Origin: Rotaria macrura
Lineage: Eukaryota; Rotifera; Eurotatoria; Philodinida; Philodinidae
Length of the DNA stretch: 64,000 nucleotides
Assembly (NCBI GenBank): GCA_900239685.1
Contig: OENT01000660.1
Span: 1-64,000, forward strand
Direction of reading: 5' to 3'
In this document: positions 35,901 to 48,245 of the stretch, piece by piece
How the letters are laid out: each line of letters starts with the position of its first letter
How positions within the stretch are numbered: the stretch's first letter is position 1
Position numbers and translations under genes: made by a program
Notes under the pieces: model-generated
Databases searched by the model: none
Told to the model about the DNA's origin: nothing
Seen by the model: the letters and a program-made list of their open reading frames with translations, nothing else

Positions 35901-38231
35901 AATTTGAGGTAGTTTAAAAATGTTCAGACATATTTAATTTTCACAAATATTGGACCCTGTCCGTACATATATTGTTCTGTGCAAGAATCCCCAAGTTGCT
36001 ACGACTTACGCCAGGACGTCATTAACTGTATATGAACTTAGAGTATGTCACTCAGGAGTTTTTGAAAAATTTCCTTAGTTAGAAAATTCAAAATAAGGTT
36101 TAGAAATAATTCTATATTCGTAATTAGCGCAAAATTGTGTATCTTGACTGTGTTTTTATCGAAGTAATAGGAGATATAAAGGAATAGAAAAAAAAATATC
36201 CAACGTCAATAGTGACTAGTATAGGTGAAGAAAATTTTAGTTCTATTCTCGTGACATGTGAAAGGTGAGTCCATTTGTAAGAATGAAGCTTATTGGCTCC
36301 AACAATTTCTATCGAACGGGCTCTATGTTTCAATATCTTTTTGAAATTAGCATTCAGAAACTTTGAATGGCTCCAATTGGAAAGATATTATTTTCATGCA
36401 AAATATTCATCGTGAAGATTTTCCGTGTTTTAATCTATGTCTATCGTAGATAAGAATTCGCGAATGAAAATGAACCGATGTACAGGAATAATACTATTAT
36501 CTAACGTTCAAGATATCTATAGCATATTGTAATCGACTTATTTCCTACTGGTAGATGAGTAGTCAATTAGCAGGATATTGATCATTAGTGTCTATCAGTA
36601 GAACATTTGATTACTATGTGTAATATTGTAAGTAAACAAGAAGATGTATGTTTTCTTTAGTTGTAAGAATATCACCATTATTTAGTAGCATGTGTTAATG
36701 ATTGTATTGCTTTTTCTCCTCACTTTATCAGATTCATGTGTATGCATCAGTACATATCCGATGATTGCACGCACTGAACGATGTAATGCTGAAACAACAG
36801 AAGTAATGAAATTAGTCAAAGATCGTGAATGGGGTCTAATGTTACTTGATGAAGTTCATACGATTCCAGCCGAACGTTTTCGTAAAGTTTTAACAATTGT
36901 ACGTGCACATACAAAATTAGGTCTAACAGCAACGTTAGTTCGTGAAGATGATAAAATAACAGATTTAAACTTTTTAATTGGACCTAAATTATACGAAGCT
37001 AATTGGATGGAATTACAAAATTTAGGTCATATTGCTAAAGTTCAATGTGCTGAAGTAATTATTCATTGGGCATTGTTGATTTTGTTGAAAATCAATGATT
37101 GATTATGTTTTTATTTTAATCATAGGTTTGGTGTCAAATGACACCGGATTTTTTTCAAGAATATGTATCAACGACAAACGATAAACATCGACGTTTACTT
37201 TTGTGTGTAATGAATCCAAATAAATTTCGTTCATGTCAATTTCTCATACGTTATCATGAAGCACGAAATGATAAAGTTATCGTCTTTTCGGATAGTATGT
37301 TTGCATTGGAAAAATATGCAACAGATTTAAAGAAGTTCGTGTGTTTTGTTTTTTTGAGTCTCGTTATTATTCTACTATAACAATATTTCATTTAGACCGT
37401 ATATCTGTGGTAAAACATCGCAAAGTGAACGTATTCAAATCTTACAAAATTTTCAACATAATCCAAGAATAAATACAATATTTGTTTCGAAAGTAAATAT
37501 TTAGAATAGAGACGAGTCATAGAATGTTTATTTATTTGATAAAATAAATATTAGGTCGCTGATACATCATTTGATTTACCTGATGCTAATGTTTTAATAC
37601 AAATTTCAAGTCATGGTGGATCAAGAAGACAAGAAGCTCAACGGCTTGGTCGAATTTTACGTGCTAAAAAAGGTCTATTGAATAAATACAAAGTATTGAA
37701 ATACTATTTTAGTTTTGCGTTTTTTTTTCTAGGAGCTATCGTTGAAGAATATAATGCATTTTTTTATTCACTTGTTTCTCAAGATACTGTTGAAATGTAT
37801 TATTCAGCAAAACGACAAAGTTTTCTTATTAATCAAGGCTATTCTTATAAAGTTATAACACGATTAGCTAGTGAAGAAGATAATCTGGCTTTTTCAACTA
37901 GAGAAGAACAACGGCAATTACTTGAACGAGTTCTTCTTGCAACAGATCGTGGCGAAGATAAAGAAGAAGAATCTATGGGACAAATTACATCATCTATGGT
38001 ATCATTCATTGTGTTTTTTTTTCTTACATACTTAGAGAATTTAAACGATGTTCTCTCGGTTTTTTTTTCTCATCTATTCAGGGATCTGTCGATCGACGTG
38101 TTGGCACAATGAATTCATTATCAGGAGCTGATGGAACGACATACATGGAAAATAAAAAGAAACCAATGGGAAATAGTGCAGCTCGGTCAAATAAAGTAAA
38201 ACACGAACTATTCAGAAAATATCGTAAATGA
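29948..38231 (+). CDS. ERCC3: XPB/ERCC3, TFIIH 3'-5' DNA helicase/translocase
   Basis: 16 exons, about 797 residues (human about 782): 29948-30050, 30113-30286, 30339-30412, 32355-32510, 32578-32652, 32711-32803, 33099-33298, 33365-33507, 33562-33597, 33656-33832, 36732-37054, 37126-37334, 37396-37492, 37555-37672, 37733-37998, 38082-38231. All junction phases agree. XPB is the DNA translocase of TFIIH, opening promoters for RNA polymerase II and DNA in nucleotide excision repair. Visible: the N-terminal block [15 protein letters not shown] and [13 protein letters not shown], Walker A PCGAGKS (about 349-355), LLDEVH (about 448-453), [11 protein letters not shown] with the RED motif, and [13 protein letters not shown] (about 642-654). 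Nothing is missing. Two introns are outsized: 30413-32354 and 33833-36731. The latter holds a foldback transposon, and the intron at 32804-33098 holds a MITE. The start follows the micro-ORF stop by six bases. AATAAA is at about 38324. Confidence 0.97.
30413..32354 (+). other. Long third intron of XPB
   Basis: 1942 bp from GTATGTATG to TTCTAG in a gene whose other introns are mostly 45-70 bp. It contains a TA microsatellite (about 31078-31097) and a minus-strand open frame (31040-31291) running through it that I do not regard as coding. No transposon ends were recognised, so the cause of its size is not explained. Confidence 0.7.
32879..33026. mobile_element. hAT-type MITE in XPB intron 6
   Basis: A 148-bp GC-rich insert. 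Its ends CAGAGCGGGCCTGAATCAG and (inverted) CAGGGCAGACCCAATTCAG agree at about 13 of 19 positions. It is flanked by TGTTTACG (32871-32878) and TGTTCACG (33027-33034), an 8-bp target duplication with one substitution. Eight-bp duplications and CAGNG-type ends are standard for the hAT superfamily. It has no coding capacity, so it would have been moved in trans. The intron's splice sites are intact. Confidence 0.75.
34139..35682. mobile_element. Tc1/mariner-ended foldback element in XPB intron 10
   Basis: 1544 bp bounded by TA on both sides (34137-34138, 35683-35684). The right end reads, inverted, CAGCGCTGGACAAAAGTTTA and the left end TAGCGCTGGACAATAGTTTA, the typical start of Tc1-family terminal repeats. 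The outer about 145 bp of each end match closely. Beyond that the two halves remain alignable in inverted orientation right to the centre near 34.9 kb (for example AAGACATATTCTT and CTTTTGGTGTAT occur in both). The whole element is therefore one long imperfect palindrome. No transposase remnant (DDE motif) was found; open frames inside (34576-34782 minus, 35019-35312) are by-products. Confidence 0.85.
35685..36731 (+). other. Remainder of XPB intron 10
   Basis: About 1 kb between the Tc1-like element and the exon 11 acceptor (TATCAG, ending 36731). An open frame enters from the element and runs to 35846 (…[20 protein letters not shown]…). It is basic but not identifiable. Nothing else was seen. 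Confidence 0.5.
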
Positions 38232-41200
38232 TCTTGCCGGTTCATGTGTATATAGAACAAGAAAAAAGAAACTCTCAAAGAATATTTATTAAAAGCGTGT
38301 ATTGTTTTTTGTAATCAGCATTGAATAAACTGAAAATTGTCCACGATTGAATTTAAACAAGCAAAAACCCATCTTTCTAATAATCATTTGAAGATCAATA
38401 GATATTACATTCTTTAGTCAACTGTAATTTTAAGAATAAACTTAAAATTAGGTTACCTGGCAAAAAAAATCTCATTGAAGATTTCAAATAAGTAAGACTA
38501 CATAAACTATCGATTAAAAATTGAAGCTGTTTTATTCAATGAAACTTCTCCTGAGCACAACACATGTTCAATAAAATTATTTCTAAAACTATCGGCTTAG
38601 AATTTAGTTCGTAGACAAATACATTGTTCTTGATTTTTTTTTGAAAAGAACACACCATCGTTAATCCATTTCATACTCGAGCCATATGATAAGAAAATGA
38701 AATATTTGAAAGTTAAATATCTCGAAAAACGACATTTTCATTAAAAATTCTACAGGTATCAAAAATAGGTTGGTAGGTCGAAACTAAGATTGAAGACGTT
38801 ATCGCTAAAAAACTTGCTATAGTTGTATTCGTGTTTAGTCGTAGCAATAAGATTCAATCAATTAACATTCACAGTGACTGAACAATTCGTCGCGTAGATA
38901 ATACTCAGATTGAGAAGTATGGACCGGATTTATCAGATTCCGATAGGAAATTGACCAAACCGGCTGCCGGTTTTTGAGTATTTTCCGCCCGGAAATTTAC
39001 GAAATCATCGACCTGAAATTGATTGTGAGGAAATAAAGGTATATGCTAATAATAGCGCGTAATAATACAAGACAACAATTGCAACCGACAAGATGAGACT
39101 AAGTATAATATACCTATGTAATCTCAACTTTGACAAGGAAAAAATTAGCTTCATATCAGTTTTTCGCTCTAGAGTATAAATATAATCAAGAATACGTCAT
39201 CTCTTCTCGCTTGAAAATTTAGTATTTGTAATCATCACTTCTCGACGGAACAAAATCAATTTATTTGTATTCACAGCGTTTCTCATTACTGTGTGGATTC
39301 TCAATTCTTTTAGTTATCTTTGAAACTAATTGTCATTTTCTAAAATACTATAAGATCATTCGTGTTTTTTTCTTATTCAAAAGAACACAATTCTCGAAAT
39401 TCGATAGTTTATTCAATGATGTAATCATTTTTTACTTAATCCAATCAAGAAAAGATGCATGGTCGACATTCTATTAATCTAATTCAAATATGACGAACAT
39501 TAAGGTACAAGCACAATTTCTACACAAAATCCTATGATGAGAATGGGTGTAGTACTCGAATAATCAGGAACTGCATAACTGCTGTCTAAACACCGGATAA
39601 CGGTTCAGATTTTAGATATAACTACTACGTCGAAGAATATTTCATTGAGTATGAGTTTGAGAAATTCTTTTTAATCTCTGACATTGGAATCTTCCACAGA
39701 AACATAGAATTATCTAACTAAATCAATAGAATAAGAAATCTTATTCTGCAAAAGAGAGAGAGAGAGAGAGTATGGGTCACGCTTTTACTACAATCAACAT
39801 TCTTCTACATTAAATTTATCCTTCGACAAGTGAGACCATCGAAATGTAGAAGAAACAAAACATTGTTTTATCAAATATGAACGGGAATCTTGATGTCAAT
39901 TTCAATTCATTCATTTAGTTGTCTGTTGATCATCTTCTTTCATTGACGCTTCAGTTTTTAATTATTTCGAAATTTGAAAAATAAAAATTGATAGAACTGA
40001 CTAAAAATTTTGTCTGTTAACAAGAGAAGAATTTTTTCCTCTTGAATTGACTGTATCATGTTCAATGAGATTGATTTGCTCTTGAACATTAATAGCAATC
40101 GAACTCCAATATTTACTATCATGTAACTGTACGACAATTAAATATTTGAATATAATGTCAATCAAACGATACAGTTCAAATCGTGTTTCTTTAGAAATCA
40201 TAAAAACGTTCCAGTCTGTCGTTTTGAAGAAAAAAACTGAAAAAAATCAGTATTTTGGTTTATGTTTTTTACAAATACATTGAATGTTTCTCTGTCGATC
40301 TCCGTCTGAATTAGTTCAATCCGATTTATCTTCGATGTGCTGTTTGATTACAGTTCACTTATAAAGTTTGTTTTGCGTGTATCTCTAAAGGTAATATTTA
40401 CAAAGAGTGTGCAATCTACACCCCTAGTCATCCACCTCTAACTTAGTCTGATTAGTTATGTGTAGATATTCTCCAGAGGTAAAATCGATTGATTTTATTT
40501 CTGACTTTCCTAACCGAATTTACAGAGTTCTGAAAGTCCAAACCATAGTCTGATTGGAAAACCAGCCCTAAAGTTTTTCCCTTAAAAACTAGTCTGATTA
40601 TTTCACATGCTTTGTCTATGGTGAAAATTTAAACCCGATCTGTTGCATCCTGTTTGAGAACCAGACATGGCCAAAAACGAGGCGGGGTTGTCCTTAGCAT
40701 GAAATTCAAAAGTAATGGTTTAGACGATCTTCTTCTTGAAGATCAAATAGCCTTACGAAAGATTTATTTAGATGAATATCAAACATCAAAGTTCATACAA
40801 ATCTTATACTCAAATGCCTATATGGTCGTGATAAAATGATCTTCTTCGACTACTCTAATCTTCTTGGTGAATGGAATTCTTCTGATCTCTTCGATCTATT
40901 GATTCAATAATTTTTGTAAATTATCAAAGACTGCTACTGAATTAATGAGATCAAGAAGTTCAATAAGTCGAAAAAGAAAGATGCAAATTTTTGACTAACG
41001 ATTTTCATGAACCTATGAATGATGTAATTTATACGATCTCAGAATGCCAATAAAATCTTTACAATTATTGTAAATAAAATTATTCAAATATGACTTCGCA
41101 GATGTCGCAGTGTAATGCATAGTCGATCGTATTCGAACAAATTTTTGTTCATATGATCATAAAATATAAGTTTTCCATGTAATTTCAACGGAGAGAAATG

Positions 41201-44200
41201 AGACTTGAACTTTCGTCCAATATTTTTTTTTGGTTTGTCATAATGAACAGAGAAAATGTAAAAAAACAACATTCATGTAGAAAATATTTTTCCTAACTTT
41301 GCCGTTAATTTCGAAAGTAGTAATAAAAATTCAAAAAATAATTCATAGCGTTGTTTCAATCATTCTGTCAAGAAACTAACTAAAAATCTACACATGTTAG
41401 CAACGTTAGATAGAAAATATTCACAGATGTCTCGAATTCATACACATTGTAATTAAAAAGATATTCACTTCGTCCTACATTACATATATATTACAGAAGT
41501 AACTATTCCTTTAATTATATTTTAGTCTTGTCGGGCACACTATTATTTCAATCACATACCTTGCCATAACAACCCCATTATGTGGAATTTGATAAATAAT
41601 TAACTAACATTGTTGTAGAGGACTAAAAAACAACATATGTTTCATTGCAGTGAAATATCGATCTTTCTTGTAAAAATACAATTATTAGTTTTAACTATAC
41701 AGCCTGTAGTGTTAAGAAAATGTTCAAAGAACTAAAAATTGACAAAACTTCTGACTGACTTCTTTATTACTGGATACATTTTATCGATTTATGAATTATA
41801 TATATATAGATACTCGTACTATTTCTAATAGAACTAATATTTATGTCGTCACATCAAACTATATCTCGAAGCAATTTTTAAATATATTAGTCAAGATATG
41901 AATGAATGTTTCATTGTTTCTATAAAGGGGATGTCATAACATTTTCAATGACTCGAAACTATTTTTACCATTATATAGCCTAGAGGATTTATCAATCTAC
42001 TGATCAACAGATTGTTGAATATGAATAACAAAATATTCTTAAAAAAAAAAACAAGAATTGAATAGTTCAAATAGTGGCAACTGTGATAATTGTATATGTT
42101 CATGAAAGAATGTTTTCATTAAAATTATCTTTGATATTTGAACTTTCATTTTTCTTTTCAAATGAACGAAAAACGAAATTCAAATAAAAATTATTTTTTT
42201 CGATCATAAGATAAAACGCAACACGCTTCAATCGATTATATGCTTATCACATCTCAAGTATAATATTTGTCTTAGAGAGTAGCAGCACATGTAGTAATAT
42301 AAAGGAAATCAATTTTTATTTGCTCGAAGCTTCCATATATTTACTAGATAAGCTAGTTGAATAGAAAAAAAAAAAATTTATGATGCAAGCTATACGCTGT
42401 CATCAATCCTTCTCACTCTTGTCTACTATCTAGTATGGATGATGTATTATGTATTTGTGGAATGATGAGTTCTTCATCTGATGTCATCAAAAAATAAACG
42501 GAATAAAAACATGAATACATAGTAATCACAGTCGATGATGTAAGTAGTCAATATTGATGAGTCATGTTATCAAGAGATTTGAGCCTTTAAATGATTAAAT
42601 AATATCAATTAGATTAAATGATGCATGAAAAAAGATTCCTGTTCTATTCTTCGATTAGATAAATAGATATATAAATGTGTACTCTGTTTATATTACTCTC
42701 AATAGACTGAACATATAGAAGATAAGTAGAAATAGCTAGCAGCTATAGAAACATGAACATTTGTTTATATCTAACTTCTTTCCGTTCATTCCAATATATA
42801 TATATATGCGTGTTAATGTCAAATGTATATTTAACATAGGATATTGAAGTATCCCGTTACGAAAGTGGACAAATTATGTCAAGATTAAAGAATTAATTGT
42901 TTCCTTCATGTCAATCTTTCCATTATTTCGACCAATTTTATTCACATGTATTGAACATTTTTCATCTCTTACGTGTTTCAATGCTTAACTATTGTTCGTT
43001 TGTTAGATAGATTTAGATATATATATATACAGGTTCGTTTAATTATATTTAGATGATGGTAACCAACGTCATCATTTCTCAATCGTTAGTCAAATAGCAA
43101 ACAAGTGCGTGTTAGTCTAATCCTCGAGACATGTTTTCATTTGTTCATCATCGATCATAGATCAATACGTATTATCTATCTTTCTCATTCTTTTCTACAT
43201 ACATATTGTAGAAGCCTATATACACCCTTAAAAAAAGTCAATTATTCAGATCACATTGCTAGATCGATTGCTATTTGGTAAGGGAAAAAATATGTATTAA
43301 ATGAACCGTAATCATTAAAGTATTTTTAGTGACATATAAATTTATTGCTCTGAATAATAAAATCTGCTTAATACGTTCTATTTTTCTTCCTCTCTTGAGT
43401 TGTCTCTCTTTGCATCATACTTATGAGATTGCAGTTCAACACTGGAATTGATATATGCAGATGAAAAATATGCGTGAGTATAGCACATTCACGAGGGAAT
43501 CAACATATTCACTGCGTTTGAGTATTACTAAAAGAACGATACCGGTGAATGTAGTAACGCCAAGTAAAATAACGAGCATCAATCAAAGATAGTAAATGTC
43601 GTTTAGACACTAGTTGATTTATCGTAAATTCAAGTATCCTCTTAGTTTCTTTTTTTTCTTCTGTTGCCTCTTTGTCTTGTGCCTACTAAGATTCAACACC
43701 CGTTTACTTATTCTCTTCAATCATTTTGATTGCGCTCAACCTGTCCATCGCAATTATCGTTCAGTGAGCGTGTTCATTTAGAATAAATGAACATAACGCT
43801 AATGGTAAGTGGAGGTAACAGCACAATGCATATATGCGTGTCGCATCTTTCATTCTAATGTTGCTAATAAGTCGTTGCCGTTTTTCTTTCTTTTTACTTT
43901 TTGAAATAAAATTATTATATATAGCATAATGAATAGATCTATGATTGTATGTAAAACCTTGAGAACACTACTCATGATTCCGTCATGTCTCGATTTCAAG
44001 CGGAGTGTGTATTTTTTTTTCTCTCTCTCTCTCTCGTTTATTCAATTTACGAAAGAAGATGAAGGTTATCTGGGTCCAGTGTAGCGGCTTTAATGCTTCA
44101 TCCGTATACATGCCGATATAACACATAGAAAAAAAAACGACCAGTTGTTCTTTGCTTTCTTTTTTTTCCTCTGTACATATTTATTACTCATGACATGCCA

Positions 44201-45691
44201 GAAATGTAAGGGTGCGTTGTCTGCATACATCAGTATCGTAACTCCTATGAGAATCGATACAGAAACAGGAAGTTTTGAAATTTTATAATTACATTTATTT
44301 TCACGCTAAGTTATAGAAACCAGATACAAATGAATGTTCATCAGGTGAGTTGTTCAAAATGAAAACGAGGCATAATTAATGTCGATGGATAAGAAACGAG
44401 AAAAATCTCCATTGGCATACACATCTGGAGAACATTTACAAGGATGTTCTGTATAAATATGAATGTTATTTTTCATTCTTTTGCTAAATAGATAATGATG
44501 AGTAAATTTCAAGCTTAAAAAGTGATTTGATAATTTCGTTTATTATATGTGGATGAGATGTGTGTATTTCATTTTCTATCGATTGAATGATTTTTTTTCT
44601 CTTCTTTCAAAATCAACATATAAGAGAAGGATGCGTAAAGTTGAACAGCTGCAGAGAATCGATTGTTGCATCATCATCAACATTCATTGCTGTTGTTGTC
44701 GTGTGAAGTAAGCAGAAACCATGCGGGAGAAAGAAAAAGTAAAATGACACACAGACACATATACAGCCATATGTGCATTTCTATGGAGAGAATAGAGAAG
44801 CGATGACCATCGCATTGTGTACAAAACCAATTCCATTTGAACGAATGAATGGGTGAGCGATTATTATTGTTATTGTTTGAATAACTCTTTTAGATGAGAC
44901 ACTTATCATCGTTCTTATCGAACAGACATTTCGCTCTACTGTCGAGATAGCTATAAGTATATGATTATGAATTGAGAAGAGAGAAAAAGAAAGACAAAGA
45001 AAGAAAAAATTGAAAAGAATGAAGAGCATATATTCGGAATATATTAATAATAAAGAGAGAATAAGAGTCGAGACGTGTCACTTTCTTTTTCTTCTTCACA
45101 CATTTGAACATTTTGTTACAAGTGTATTATATACCTAGTAATCTAAAACAATACATGAACGTGCATGTTTGAAGTTAGTAAGTGAGTAGTATTCACCTTG
45201 ACCTTGACCTGCTCTCTTTGATAAGGGGAAAAATGAACTCGCATGGCATTCATTCGATTGCACATGCATGCACTCAAGCTGAACGGCATATTCTATTAAT
45301 TTTTCAAATACTTAAGTAAAAAATAGGCTAAAACAATACGAAGAAGTAATATCAATAAAAAGAAGAAAAAGAAGAAGAAAAGAAACGAAAGAAACCATAC
45401 ATATTGTTTTAATACTACACCCGACGATGACACAACATCCGCATGTATAACATCGATGGTTGTATCGGTTGTGCATCCAAGAATATTCCCTTTTTTTTAT
45501 TACATTTAGGCTTAGTCAATGAATCTATTGCTTGGCACTTTTCCGCTATAGTAATTATCTTTTATAGTACTTCTTCTTTGTCGTACTCATGACATAATGA
45601 ACATGAGAAGAGGACTGCTAAACAATACAACTACTTCTAATGTAAATTGTTTTTTCTATCTAAAGGCTATGCATTTTTTTCTAGATTTAAA
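38232..45691. other. Intergenic, 7.5 kb without a supported gene
   Basis: After the XPB poly(A) signal the sequence is AT-rich and non-coding. Notable items: a small GC-rich patch with two hairpins at about 38,940-38,998 (AAACCGG-CTG-CCGGTTT and TTTCCG-CC-CGGAAA); an AG microsatellite at about 39752-39770; a CT microsatellite at about 44019-44036; and purine-rich runs near 45,355-45,395. A minus-strand frame at 40001-40201 (66 residues, helical, ATG start) looks somewhat protein-like, but no flanking exon could be joined to it. Confidence 0.5.
45671..45684 (+). promoter_or_regulatory. Splice acceptor just upstream of LRR gene start
   Basis: GCATTTTTTTCTAG ends at 45684, seven bases before the ATG at 45692. 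As with the other genes here, this is compatible with spliced-leader addition or with a 5'UTR intron. It also shows that the longer frame beginning at a TTG upstream is not the real start. Confidence 0.45.
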
Positions 45692-47365
45692 ATGTCAATT
45701 ATTCTAATCTATTTAACACTCCTTTCATTTTCATTAACACAAGCGTGTGACATGTTCGTTGGTATGACATGTACATGTTACGAATCTATTGATATACGTT
45801 GCTCGATGTCAAAAATTGCACCATTGCAATTTATGTCACCAATGATCACAAGGAATTTTCAATCGATCGACATTAAATTCGAATCCGATGAAAATATTCG
45901 TCTTGACTCGGATTATTTCATTTTATTAAATCAACTTTTTACTAATCAAACAACACAAAATACATTATCAATAACAATACGTTTCCAAAATTTCCTTTCA
46001 TTTCATGCTAAAACAGCTACATTTCGAAGTCTATTTCAAGGTATAAGTACACCATATTCACGTTTAATTATTGAATTACATCCATTGAAAGCTAAATCAA
46101 TTATATTTGATTCAAATACATTTGACAATCTTCATGTTAACGAACTTTCAGTTTATGCCGATTCGTTAACATCATCATTTGAATCTATATTTAATAATAC
46201 AAATATAATGCATTTAAATATTGAAGGAGCCATAATTGCACATGATCCATCACTCTTATCAACGTTTACAGGTCAAATTCGTTCGTTAAAGGTCACACGA
46301 ATGATCGATTCAGTCAACAGTGATGAATTTCCACCGTTTCCAGTTCAATCCTATACGATTGAAGCTCATAAAATAAGAAAATTAGATGCTCTATCATTTT
46401 TAAATTATCAACAATTAACTGGTCTTAACATCATACAACCAGATGTTTCGATTACACCGAGAATTCTTCATGGGTTAGAAAATTTATCTAATTTACGTTC
46501 GATTTCTATTGATGCCGAACGTATTGCAGATGGTGCATTAAAATATGTTAAACATATCCAAACATTAATTCTTGGTTCATATTTAAAAATGTTAGATAGT
46601 GAAAGTTTAAATTATCTAACATCATTACAACAATTAGATGTACGTTATGTACAATTTTCATCATTACAAGCAAATACAAGTTGTGCTTTAGCTGATTATA
46701 TCAATCGACGACGCATGTTAGGCTTAACTGTTTATCTACCACATGAAAATAATGATTGCGATTGTATATTAGTTTTCCTTAACAACATGGTCGATGATGG
46801 CGAACAATTAATAAAATGTCAATCGATAAATAATGATCGTTGTTTATTTTCATCGTGTTCAATCGTATCAGAATATTTTTCACGCAAACAAACTAACAAT
46901 GAAATCATTCAAGTCAATTCACCATCGGCGATTACACCATCGATCGTATCGCCTATCATCGATTTCAATGAACAAGATTCACCATTTTATCCTGACTTAA
47001 AAGAAGAACGAACAACTGTTCGAATCTATATGGAACCAAACATATATGATGAAGAAGAAACTCCTACGAGTACAACAAGCACGATAACAACTGCTACAAC
47101 TACTGATATCAGTACAACTACAGCTTATATAATGAATGTTGAAGGATCGGATGATCAATTTTCAACACCCTATATGAAACGTCTTCTACCGGAATCCAAA
47201 TCATATGGCTCGTCTAATTATTTAATTGTATCATGGATTCCATTTGCTATTATAGCATCTTTTCTTTTTCTTTCATTAGTTATTGCTATGGTTAGTTATA
47301 TTATTTATCATCAACGACATACTGTATCATTTAAACTTATTCCACAAACATTACCTATAATTTGA
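45692..47365 (+). CDS. LRR type-I membrane protein
   Basis: Intronless, 557 residues from the ATG at 45692. The signal peptide is MSIILIYLTLLSFSLTQA. A Cys-rich N-cap follows (CDMFVGMTCTCYESIDIRC), typical of the LRRNT module. Leucine-rich repeats, weakly conserved, occupy about residues 60-320 (for example LTGLNIIQPDVSITPRILHGLENLSNLRSISI and LNYLTSLQQLDVRYVQF). A C-cap with CDCILVFLNNM and further Cys fits an LRRCT. Next come a Ser/Thr-rich stalk (TPTSTTSTITTATTTDISTTT), one transmembrane helix (WIPFAIIASFLFLSLVIAMVSYII) and a short basic tail without a signalling domain. It is probably a cell-surface adhesion or recognition protein. The lack of a cytoplasmic domain argues against a Toll receptor. 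The ligand is unknown. Confidence 0.85.
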   Translation: MSIILIYLTLLSFSLTQACDMFVGMTCTCYESIDIRCSMSKIAPLQFMSPMITRNFQSIDIKFESDENIRLDSDYFILLNQLFTNQTTQNTLSITIRFQNFLSFHAKTATFRSLFQGISTPYSRLIIELHPLKAKSIIFDSNTFDNLHVNELSVYADSLTSSFESIFNNTNIMHLNIEGAIIAHDPSLLSTFTGQIRSLKVTRMIDSVNSDEFPPFPVQSYTIEAHKIRKLDALSFLNYQQLTGLNIIQPDVSITPRILHGLENLSNLRSISIDAERIADGALKYVKHIQTLILGSYLKMLDSESLNYLTSLQQLDVRYVQFSSLQANTSCALADYINRRRMLGLTVYLPHENNDCDCILVFLNNMVDDGEQLIKCQSINNDRCLFSSCSIVSEYFSRKQTNNEIIQVNSPSAITPSIVSPIIDFNEQDSPFYPDLKEERTTVRIYMEPNIYDEEETPTSTTSTITTATTTDISTTTAYIMNVEGSDDQFSTPYMKRLLPESKSYGSSNYLIVSWIPFAIIASFLFLSLVIAMVSYIIYHQRHTVSFKLIPQTLPII

Positions 47366-48119
47366 ATTTTGTAAAATATTTATCTTCGATCACATCTAGT
47401 CAGAAGATAGTTAAGAACAAGAGATGAGAATGTCAATTTACTCTATCTCTCTCTCTCTCACTCTTCATTAGACAAAAATTTATTATACAGATTTAATTTC
47501 AATTTTTTATTGCCTAGCAATAGTTTGCATTTCAATTTCAAGTTGTCTCATCTCATACAGGTAGCGAAGTGTAATTGTATGGTTTTTGAGTAACACAACG
47601 AGATCGATATAGACTTATAGTCAAAGGCTTCCTCTCATATGTTGATTATAGTAATTCCGTCTTCAATTGTAATTAATAATGGTAGCGTCATCTATAGAGA
47701 ATAAGTTTTCTCAAAATTTGGAAATATATGGGTTAAGTTCTTTTTGTTATGCAGCATCATCGCCACTTATAATTATTCGAATTGCCTAATCAATCGTTGA
47801 TGAGAATGAATACTTTGCAATGTAAATTTTCAATATGAAACAAAAATATATACTGAAATTAAATCTGTGTGATCGATTTTTGTAATTAATGTATGTGTTT
47901 AATATACTACTCGTCTTTGTGATATGATACCTAGCATCATAACAGTTATATGTTGACTTATTTGTATGATAGAAAATGGAAAATATTTCTCATTATGTTG
48001 GAATAAGTCGCCGTTCAGTATTCTCATTATTGTGTGTTATTTTCTTTCTTTGTTTTGTTTTTCGTGAATTATGAATTGTTGTATCTATATACAAGTAAAT
48101 ATTTGATAGCAAACTTATA

Positions 48120-48245
48120 ATGAAACTTGTTGTTTTGATCTTCTTCGTTTTTGTTTTGATTTTAAATATTAGTAAAGATTATGCTCAAACTTTAAATACA
48201 AAATTTATTATTAATGAATTTATATATGAAAATAATCGAATTTGA
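48120..48245 (+). CDS. Short ORF with signal peptide, 41 residues
   Basis: ATG to TGA with a textbook signal peptide (MKLVVLIFFVFVLILNISKDYAQ) followed by an 18-residue remainder (TLNTKFIINEFIYENNRI). It could be a small secreted peptide or the first exon of a longer gene whose other exons I could not find. It may equally be chance in AT-rich DNA, where Phe/Leu/Ile/Val-rich frames arise easily. There is no homology and no strong acceptor upstream. Confidence 0.25.
   Translation: MKLVVLIFFVFVLILNISKDYAQTLNTKFIINEFIYENNRI

Noticed and set aside
40654-40839. Frame with RTRHGQKRGGVV resembling a LINE endonuclease
   Set aside because: Only a short RHG…RGGVV string fits; the catalytic motifs around it are not recognisable and the start is non-ATG.
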